From JABFSM01 sp052389555 (GTDB lineage: Bacteria; Gemmatimonadota; Gemmatimonadetes; Gemmatimonadales; GWC2-71-9): a stretch of 64,000 bases of DNA. A program made the position numbers and the translations under genes. Under the pieces are notes generated by a model. That model ran no database searches. It had not been told where the DNA came from and saw only the letters and a program-made list of their open reading frames with translations. The stretch lies in NCBI GenBank assembly GCA_052389555.1, contig JBQTHV010000109.1, positions 7,450 through 71,449 on the forward strand, read 5' to 3'. Shown here one piece after another: positions 42,022 through 48,361 of the stretch (position 1 is its first letter; each line of letters begins with the position of its first letter).

Positions 42022-42234
42022 TTGAGCTGGATCGTCCGCGTTCGCTCTAAGCAATCGAACACCAAGGGATGGCAGGCCCGGATCCCCTACGGCAAGGTGA
42101 ATCCGGATACGAAGAGCCGGAGGTTCCGGAGCAAGCTGTTCTCCGACGCCGTGTACGGCGGAGCGGAGAAGGCCAAGCGTGCCGCCGAGCGATGGCTGAA
42201 GAGCCATGGCGGCGGCCGGCGCGGCAAGAAGTAA
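42022..42234 (+). CDS. Small basic AP2-like DNA-binding protein
   Basis: 70 residues from a TTG. The sequence SWIVRVRSKQSNTKGWQARIPYG, RRFRSKLFSDAVYGGAEKAKRAAERWLKSH reads as a single AP2-like module: three short strands, then an amphipathic helix with the family's 'YGG..kAk.aAerW' pattern. The tail is very basic (GGGRRGKK). Bacterial AP2 domains usually accompany HNH or integrase domains. A free-standing copy is likely a DNA-binding or nucleoid-type protein, with targets unknown. The identification is by eye. Confidence 0.6.
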   Translation: MSWIVRVRSKQSNTKGWQARIPYGKVNPDTKSRRFRSKLFSDAVYGGAEKAKRAAERWLKSHGGGRRGKK

Positions 42235-42241
42235 CCCGCTC

Positions 42242-43309
42242 TTACCGGAATTCTTCCAGCAGCGCCTGCAACGCGGCGTTGCCGGGGCACAGCTCGCCGT
42301 AGGGGAGGCCACTGAGGGGCGTGGCCACTGTGCCGTTGATGCCGTGCATGTCGGGTGCGCCCTCCTCGAGATACAGGAGTCCGGTGACCACCTCCCCGGC
42401 GTCCTGGCGCGCTCGCACGTAGCCATACGCCGCTTCCCGATTGGTCGGATCGTAGGAGCGGTCCACCTGCCGGAAGCGGACCACGCTTCCATCGTGCATC
42501 GCCACTTCCATCGTACCGCGGTCCGCCGCACACCCCTCGGTCGGGGCGGTGATCTCGGTGCGCATCGGGGTGAAGTCCACCGGCGCGGTTTCCCGGTAGT
42601 GCTCCCGGGTGAACCGATAGCTCTTGGTTGAGCCCTCGTGGTCGTTGAAGGTGACGCAGGGCGAGATCACATCCACGAAGGCAAACCCCCGGTGCATGAG
42701 TCCCGCCTTGAGAATCGGGACGAGCTGGGCCTTATCGCCCGAGAAGCTCCGCGCCACGAAGGTGGCGCCCAGCGTGAGCGCGAGGAGGACCGGATCGATC
42801 GGCCGCTGGGCATTGGGCTCACCTCGCTTGGACTTCGAGCCCACGTCGGCGGAGGCCGAAAACTGGCCCTTGGTGAGCCCGTAGACGCCATTGTTCTCCA
42901 GGACGTAGAGCAGGTTCACGTTCCGGCGGATCGCGTGGCAGAACTGGCCCAACCCGATCGACAGCGAGTCTCCGTCGCCCGAAACCCCGATGGCGAGCAG
43001 CTCGTGGTTGGCGGCGTTGGCGCCAGTCGCGACCGCCGGCATCCGGCCGTGCACCGCGTTGAACCCGTGCGACTGTCTGAGGAAGTAGGCCGTCGTCTTG
43101 GAGGAGCAGCCGATTCCGCTCAGCTTGATCGCGCGGTGCGGGGGGAGATCCAGCTCGAAGAAGGCCTGCACCACCGCCGCGGTGATCGAGTCATGCCCGC
43201 ACCCGGCGCAGAGCGTGGACATCGCGCCTTCGTAATCCCTGCGGGTTAGGCCAAGGGCGTTCTTGGGAAGCCCGGGGTGGTGGACCGCCGGCTTGGGAAT
43301 CGAGCTCAT
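42242..43309 (-). CDS. korB: 2-oxoacid:ferredoxin oxidoreductase, beta subunit (KorB type)
   Basis: 355 residues. The N-terminal Cys pair LCAGCGHDSI, IGCSSKTTAYF, and the thiamine-diphosphate motif GVSGDGDSLSIGLGQFCHAIRRN...LENNVYGLT-like identify the beta subunit. Substrate is inferred as 2-oxoglutarate from the subunit type. The C-terminal extension to about 355 residues is within the range of KorB from aerobic bacteria. The ATG overlaps the korA stop (ATGA), so translation is coupled. Confidence 0.92.
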   Translation of the reverse strand: MSSIPKPAVHHPGLPKNALGLTRRDYEGAMSTLCAGCGHDSITAAVVQAFFELDLPPHRAIKLSGIGCSSKTTAYFLRQSHGFNAVHGRMPAVATGANAANHELLAIGVSGDGDSLSIGLGQFCHAIRRNVNLLYVLENNGVYGLTKGQFSASADVGSKSKRGEPNAQRPIDPVLLALTLGATFVARSFSGDKAQLVPILKAGLMHRGFAFVDVISPCVTFNDHEGSTKSYRFTREHYRETAPVDFTPMRTEITAPTEGCAADRGTMEVAMHDGSVVRFRQVDRSYDPTNREAAYGYVRARQDAGEVVTGLLYLEEGAPDMHGINGTVATPLSGLPYGELCPGNAALQALLEEFR

Positions 43310-45108
43310 ACCGAGGCCTCCGCCAGCCGGGCCGCCACGCTGTGCACCACATGCTCGGCGGTCATCGGCAGGCCGCCATACTCGAGCACCGGGATCATCC
43401 GGTCCCGCGCCACGCCGGTCTCCGCCGCAAGCAGAGTGCGGAGCTGGGCGTCCCGGTTCTGCTCCACCACGAAGCAGCGCTCGTGCGCCTCGAGGAAGTC
43501 GCCGATCGCGCGGCTGAACGGGAAACCCCTAACCCGCAGGTAGTCGAGCGGGGTCCCCTGCTCCGCCAGCCGGTCCACCGCCTCGCGGACCGCCGCGTGA
43601 CAGCCGCCCACCGAGATGATCCCCAGCTCGGCCCCGTCCCGCCGCCGGAGCTCCGGAGCGGGAACCGCCTCGGCCGCTCCGGCGATCTTCCGCGCCAGCC
43701 GCTCCATCACCTCGGTGTAGGCCGCGGGGTCTTCGGTGTAGGCCCCATATTTATCGTGGCCTGACCCGCGCACAAAGTAGGAGCCCTTGGGGTCGACCCC
43801 CGGGATGGTGCGGGCCGCGATCCCGTCGCCGTTGCTCTCGACGTAGCGGTAGAACCGGTCCAGCTGCACCAGCTCCTCCGCCCCGAGGACCTTCCCGCGG
43901 TCCGGCCGGTAGGCATCGTCCCAGGACAGCCGGGGACACATCCAGTCGTTCATCCCGATATCCAGATCGGACGCCACGAACACCGGGGTCTGGAACCGGT
44001 CGGCCAGATCGAAGGCCTGCACCGCAAAGCGGAAACACTCCTCGGGGTTCGCAGGGAACAGGATCAGGTGCTTGGTATCGCCGTGGGACGCGTACGCCAG
44101 CGACAGGAGGTCGGCTTGCTGGGTCCGGGTCGGCATGCCGGTCGAAGGTCCGGCGCGCTGCACGTCGAGGAACACCGACGGGACCTCGGTGTAGTAGCCG
44201 AGCCCGATGAACTCCTGCATGAGCGAGATCCCCGGGCCGGCGGTCGGCGTGAACGCGCGCGCGCCTGCCCACCCCGCGCCGATCACGATGCCGGCGGCGG
44301 CGAGCTCGTCTTCCGCTTGCACGATGAGGAATCGCTTCCCCCCGGTCGCGGGATCGATCCGGTAGCGCTCACACAATCCCTTGAAGGATTCCATCAGCGA
44401 GCTCGCTGGCGTGATGGGATACCAGGCGCCCACGGTAGCGCCGGCATAGAGGCACCCTAACGCGGCCGCCATGTTGCCGTCGATCAGGATGTGGTTCGCC
44501 GTCGCATCCATCGGCTCGAGCCGGAACGGCAGGGGGCACTCGAAGTGCTTCCTGGCGTAATCGTAGCCCAGCCGCAAGGCGCGGAAGTTGGCATTGAGGA
44601 GCTTGGGCTTCCGGCCGAAGCTCTCCCGCAACGAGGTCTCCATGATGCCGGGATCGATCTCGATCAGCGCGGCGATGACGCCGGCGTACACGACGTTCCT
44701 GAGCAGGGTCCGCTCCCGGTCGCCTTGGAAGTTCTCGACGCAAAGCCGGCCCAGCGGCGCGCCGAGGACCGTGATGCCCTCGCGCGCGAGAACCTGATCC
44801 TGGGGCCAGGAGGAATCGTAGAGCAAGTAGCCGCCCGGCCGCACCGACGCGGCATCCTGGGCATGGGTGGCCGGATTCATCGCGACGACCAAATCGACCG
44901 CAGCGGGCCGGGCCGTGTAGGCGTCCTTGTTCACCCGGATTTCGTACCAGGTCGGCAGGCCCTGGATGTTGGATGGAAAGAGATTCTTGCCCGAGACGGG
45001 AATGCCCATCCGGAAGATCGCCTGCATGAGCAGCGTGTTCGCGCTGGCCGAGCCGGTACCGTTCACCGTGGCGATCTTGAACGCGAAATCGTTCACCCGC
45101 GTTTTCAT
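43306..45108 (-). CDS. korA: 2-oxoacid:ferredoxin oxidoreductase, fused gamma-alpha subunit (KorA type)
   Basis: 600 residues. The gamma domain comes first (residues about 1-190: KIATVNGTGSASANTLLMQA, VNKDAYTARPAAVDLVVAMN). The alpha pyrimidine-binding domain follows (GATVGAWYPITPASSLMESF, VQAEDELAAAGIVIGAGWAGARAFTPTAGPGISLM, GPSTGMPTRTQQADL). The C-terminal part ends FVVEQNRDAQLRTLLAAETG. It converts a 2-oxoacid plus CoA to acyl-CoA with ferredoxin reduction. It overlaps both neighbours by 4 bp. Confidence 0.93.
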   Translation of the reverse strand: MKTRVNDFAFKIATVNGTGSASANTLLMQAIFRMGIPVSGKNLFPSNIQGLPTWYEIRVNKDAYTARPAAVDLVVAMNPATHAQDAASVRPGGYLLYDSSWPQDQVLAREGITVLGAPLGRLCVENFQGDRERTLLRNVVYAGVIAALIEIDPGIMETSLRESFGRKPKLLNANFRALRLGYDYARKHFECPLPFRLEPMDATANHILIDGNMAAALGCLYAGATVGAWYPITPASSLMESFKGLCERYRIDPATGGKRFLIVQAEDELAAAGIVIGAGWAGARAFTPTAGPGISLMQEFIGLGYYTEVPSVFLDVQRAGPSTGMPTRTQQADLLSLAYASHGDTKHLILFPANPEECFRFAVQAFDLADRFQTPVFVASDLDIGMNDWMCPRLSWDDAYRPDRGKVLGAEELVQLDRFYRYVESNGDGIAARTIPGVDPKGSYFVRGSGHDKYGAYTEDPAAYTEVMERLARKIAGAAEAVPAPELRRRDGAELGIISVGGCHAAVREAVDRLAEQGTPLDYLRVRGFPFSRAIGDFLEAHERCFVVEQNRDAQLRTLLAAETGVARDRMIPVLEYGGLPMTAEHVVHSVAARLAEASV

Positions 45109-46925
45109 GCCGCCGCTCCCACCATGCCCCTGGCCCCCGGCCCCTGGCCCCTCGTGGCCACCGGCTGCCCGGCGTAGGGAATCAGCAAGTCAAACCTCGC
45201 CATATCCCACGCGGCCGTCGGGCACCGCTCCGCGCACAACCCGCAATGGAGGCAGACGTCCTCGTCTTTGAGCATGATCCGGCCAGTCTGCGGGAGCGGC
45301 GCCGAAGCATAGAGTGCCTGGGCCGGGTTCACCGCCGGGGCGGAGAGCTGCTGCCGCACCGCCTCCTCCGGCCCGTTCGGCGCGATGGTGAGGCAATTCA
45401 CCGGGCATACGTCCACGCAGGCATCGCACTCGATGCAGAGCGGCGCCGTGAAGTGGGTCTGGATGTCGCAGTTGAGACAGCGTTCCACCTCGCGGGCGGT
45501 TTGCTCCGGCGTGAACCCGAGCTCAACCTCCACCGCGAGGTTGCTGAACCGCTCCACCAGCTCGGCGTGCTGCATCTGGGCCCGCGGGGACGGGTTGTAG
45601 TCGTTACTGTAGCTCCAGGCATGCATGCCTGCCTTGGCGCTCACCAGCGTCATGCCCTCGGGCGGGCGCTCGGTGACCGGAATCGCCCGGCACCAGTTGT
45701 GGATCGAGATTGCCGCCTGATGGCCGTGCGCGACCGCCCAGATGATGTTCTCGGGGCCCCAGGCGGCATCGCCGCCGAAGAACACGTCCGGCAGCGTGCC
45801 CTGCATGGTCACCCGGTCCACCACCGGCATGTCCTGTTCGTTAAAGGCAATCCCGATGTCGCGCTCGATCCAGGGGAACGCATTCTCCTGGCCGATCGCG
45901 AGAATCACGTCGTCGCAGGGCAGCACCACGGTATCGATGACTTCACTCTTCTGGCGTCCCTTGCTCTCGGACCAGCGGAGCCGCTCGAATTCCATTCCGA
46001 TGAGCCGCCCGTTCTCGATCACAAATCGCTTCGGGGCGTGATTCTCGATGATCTGGACGCCTTCCTCTACGGCATCTTCCAGTTCCCAGGGCGACGCCTT
46101 GAAGTACGGTCGGGAGCGTCGCGCAATGACCTTGATGTCCCGGCCCCCGAGGCGGCGTGAGGTGCGGCAGCAGTCCATCGCGGTGTTACCGACCCCGATG
46201 ATCAAGACGCGTTCGCCAATGGCCTCGACGTGCCCGAAATGGACCGCTTCCAGGAACTCGATGCCGATCTGAATGCGATCGGTGTCGTAGCGCCCGGGGA
46301 GATCGAGCTCCTTCCCCTTCGGGGCTCCGCTCCCGACGAAGATGGCGTCGTATCCCTCGGCACGCAGCGCCTTCATGCTGGTGATCGAGGTGCCATAGCG
46401 CACCTCGACGCCCATGTCGAGGATGTAATTGATTTCCTCCTCCAGCACGCTGGCGGGGAGGCGGAACGCCGGGATGTTGGTGCGCATGAGCCCGCCCGGT
46501 CGCGAGAGCTTCTCGTAGATCACGCAGTCATACCCCAGCGGTACCAGGTCGTTGCACACGGTAAGCGAGGCGGGGCCGGCCCCGACCAGCGCGATCCGCT
46601 TCCCGTTCTTGTCGGCGGGCGCCGTGGGGAGGCGGTCCCGAATGTCGTCTCGCAGATCCGCCGCGACCCGCTTGAGCCGGCAGATCGCGACAGGCTTCCC
46701 ATCGACCCGGGTCCGCCGGCAGGCCGGCTCGCAGGGCCGGTCGCAGGTCCGTCCCAGGATCCCGGGAAAGACATTGGACTCGCGATTGAGGAGATAGGAT
46801 TCGGTGTAGCGTCCCTGGGCAATGAGCCGCAGATACTCGGGCACATTGGTGTGCGCCGGGCAGGCCCACTGGCAATCCACCACTTTGTGGTAGTAGGCGG
46901 GATTGGTGACGTCGGTCGGTTGCAT
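45105..46925 (-). CDS. GltD-like NAD(P)-dependent oxidoreductase fused to a C-terminal ferredoxin module, first gene of the kor operon
   Basis: 606 residues. The N-terminal Fer4_20-type region has Cys in CQWACPAHTNVPEY and GRTCDRPCEPACRR. The first dinucleotide fold is RIALVGAGPASLTVCNDL and the second is VLIIGVGNTAMDCCRTSRRLGG. FFGGDAAWGPENIIWAVAHG is the FAD-binding GGD motif. The C-terminus has two 4Fe-4S motifs, CIECDACVDVCPVNC and CLHCGLCAERCPTAAWD. It probably transfers electrons between NAD(P)H and the ferredoxin used by KorAB. Its last residues (RGQGPGARGM) come from a GGGGCCA array located exactly at the overlap with korA. Confidence 0.88.
   Translation of the reverse strand: MQPTDVTNPAYYHKVVDCQWACPAHTNVPEYLRLIAQGRYTESYLLNRESNVFPGILGRTCDRPCEPACRRTRVDGKPVAICRLKRVAADLRDDIRDRLPTAPADKNGKRIALVGAGPASLTVCNDLVPLGYDCVIYEKLSRPGGLMRTNIPAFRLPASVLEEEINYILDMGVEVRYGTSITSMKALRAEGYDAIFVGSGAPKGKELDLPGRYDTDRIQIGIEFLEAVHFGHVEAIGERVLIIGVGNTAMDCCRTSRRLGGRDIKVIARRSRPYFKASPWELEDAVEEGVQIIENHAPKRFVIENGRLIGMEFERLRWSESKGRQKSEVIDTVVLPCDDVILAIGQENAFPWIERDIGIAFNEQDMPVVDRVTMQGTLPDVFFGGDAAWGPENIIWAVAHGHQAAISIHNWCRAIPVTERPPEGMTLVSAKAGMHAWSYSNDYNPSPRAQMQHAELVERFSNLAVEVELGFTPEQTAREVERCLNCDIQTHFTAPLCIECDACVDVCPVNCLTIAPNGPEEAVRQQLSAPAVNPAQALYASAPLPQTGRIMLKDEDVCLHCGLCAERCPTAAWDMARFDLLIPYAGQPVATRGQGPGARGMVGAAA
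45117..45153. repeat. Short (TGGCCCC)n array at the GltD-like/korA junction, coding
   Basis: CCATGCCCCTGGCCCCCGGCCCCTGGCCCC-type sequence, about four 7-bp units, encodes the C-terminal RGQGPGARGM peptide just before the ATGA overlap with korA. It is single-armed. Confidence 0.8.
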
Positions 46926-46955
46926 GCCGCTCGGGGAGGGGCCTACCGAGAAAGT

Positions 46956-47105
46956 TAATCGGGAATCGGGAATCGGGTGTCGGGAGTCGAGACTTGAGCG
47001 GTCAGGCGGTCAGGTGGTCGGACGGTCGGCGGTCGGGCCGCCGGGTGGGCGACGAGACTCTGAACGCTGGAACGCCCGAACGCCTGACCGCCCTGACCTC
47101 CCAGC
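46956..47105. repeat. Compound arrays (GGGAATC)n and (GGTCAGGC)n with partial inverted arm
   Basis: Three GGGAATC/GGGTGTC/GGGAGTC units are followed by GCGGTCAGGCGGTCAGGTGG (8-bp period). A right arm of type GAACGCCTGACCGCCCTGAC ends just before the MBL-fold gene. It occupies the divergent promoter region of the kor operon and the MBL gene. A similar GCCTGACC block occurs at 3.1 kb. Confidence 0.85.
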
Positions 47106-47117
47106 TAGGATGCAAGT

Positions 47118-47810
47118 ATGATCGTCAAGATCCTGGGCACCCGAGGTAACATCAAACCCACCGCGCCCCGACATACGCGCCACTCCGGGGTGCTGCTGAA
47201 TAACGAGCTCCTGCTGGATTTCGGTGAGGGAGCCTATGCCCGGCATAACCCGCGATGGATCCTGCTCACCCACCTGCACCCGGATCATGCCTGCTTCGTG
47301 AGCGCGCCCCTGCCAACCCGGCCGGAGGTCATGGCCCCGGATCCCCATCCAGGCGCCCGGACGACCCCGGTAAAACCCTGGCGGCGGTTCCAGCTCGATG
47401 GCTGGCGGGTTATGGCGATCCCCACGGTGCACAGCCAGCACCTCCGGTCCGTCGCCTACCGGGTGACTCGGAGCGGGAAGTCGCTGCTCTACACCGGCGA
47501 CCTGGTGGACTTCGCTTCCGGTGCGCTGGCGCGGGTCGGCCGGGTCGATCTGGTAATCACGGAGGGGAGCTTCTTCCGGCGGGGCGGCCTGGTGCGCCGA
47601 GACCCTCGAACCGGCCGGCGGTTCGGCCACGCCGGCCTGGCCGACCTGGTCAGGCAGTTGGCCCGGCTCACCCCCCGGATCATAGTGACCCACCTGGGAA
47701 GCTGGTTCTATCGTGATCCGGCGGGAGCCCGCCGCAAGGTGCGCGGGTTAGGCCGCATGCATGGCGTGGAGGCCCGCATTGCATGGGACGGTATAACGAT
47801 CAACCTGTGA
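47118..47810 (+). CDS. Metallo-beta-lactamase-fold hydrolase
   Basis: 230 residues. The metal motif is THLHPDHACF (HxHxDH), with later ligand His in IPTVHSQHLRSVAYRV, Asp in LLYTGDLVDF and His in IIVTHLGSWFY. N-terminal VKILGTRGNIKPTAPRHTRHSGVLL resembles RNase Z/phosphodiesterase-like subfamilies, but the full tRNase Z signature is not present. It is likely a small-molecule or nucleotide phosphodiesterase. Substrate is unknown. It is divergent from the kor operon. Confidence 0.82.
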   Translation: MIVKILGTRGNIKPTAPRHTRHSGVLLNNELLLDFGEGAYARHNPRWILLTHLHPDHACFVSAPLPTRPEVMAPDPHPGARTTPVKPWRRFQLDGWRVMAIPTVHSQHLRSVAYRVTRSGKSLLYTGDLVDFASGALARVGRVDLVITEGSFFRRGGLVRRDPRTGRRFGHAGLADLVRQLARLTPRIIVTHLGSWFYRDPAGARRKVRGLGRMHGVEARIAWDGITINL

Positions 47811-47936
47811 TCCACCGATTTTCGCCGATGACTTGATCCACAGATTACCCAGATTGCCCAGATTAGATCGACTCGTTCTCCGGAGTTCTGCAATTCGACA
47901 ATCCGATCTGGGTAATCTGCGTAATCTGTGGATTGG
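47808..47936. repeat. Nonamer inverted array (CAGATTACC)n, GATTAC family
   Basis: The left arm ATCCACAGATTACCCAGATT (continuing GCCCAGATTAGATCG) faces CGATCTGGGTAATCTGCGTAATCTGTGGAT. The loop is about 35 bp. The MBL stop TGA begins the array. It has the same design as the arrays at 15.1 and 60.6 kb. Confidence 0.9.
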
Positions 47937-47965
47937 CTCAGTCCGCCCCGGGGAGGAGGCCGCTC

Positions 47966-48247
47966 ATGCCGAAGCGCGCACGCCGCTGGTCGCAACGAAT
48001 CACCCGCACCAGTAACGCCCTCGATCTGGAACGGGGAGTCTTCACGCGGGACGCCAAAAGCATCGCGCGATCGCTCAAGCGATCTGCCGAGCGAAGTAGC
48101 CGTCGCAAGTCTCCTCCCTTCCAGTCCGCCATGTCGATGCTCAACCTGTACATCAATCGCGCCGGCAAGCAGCTCCCTCCCACTCGGCGGAGGAAGCTCG
48201 AGGCGGCGAAGCGGGAGTTGCGAAGGTTGTATGGGAGAGAGCGGTAG
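47966..48247 (+). CDS. DUF3175 family protein
   Basis: 93 residues from an ATG preceded by GGGAGGAGG, 7 bases away. The sequence RWSQRITRTSNALDLERGVFTR, IARSLKRSAERSSRRKSPPFQSAMSMLNLYINRAGKQLP and LEAAKRELRRLYG matches the highly conserved DUF3175 pattern. It is basic, helical and cytoplasmic. Function is unknown in the family. A role with DNA is sometimes assumed, but nothing here shows it. Confidence 0.82.
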   Translation: MPKRARRWSQRITRTSNALDLERGVFTRDAKSIARSLKRSAERSSRRKSPPFQSAMSMLNLYINRAGKQLPPTRRRKLEAAKRELRRLYGRER

Positions 48248-48257
48248 GACGCTATCA

Positions 48258-48358
48258 GCCTGACGAGGAGGTAGCGAATAGCGAGTAGGGAGCTACCAGG
48301 CTGGACCGTCTGCCTGGGCCCTCGACTCGCTACTCGCTACCTCCTACCCGCTAGCTCC
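48258..48358. repeat. Heptamer inverted array (GAGGTAG / CGAATAG ... CTACTCG / CTACCTC)
   Basis: The left arm GAGGAGGTAGCGAATAGCGA and right arm TCGCTACTCGCTACCTCCTA are complementary around a loop of about 45 bp with CAGGCTGG...CTGCCTGGG. It separates the convergent DUF3175 and M14 peptidase genes and ends at the peptidase stop. Confidence 0.88.
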
Positions 48359-48361
48359 TGT

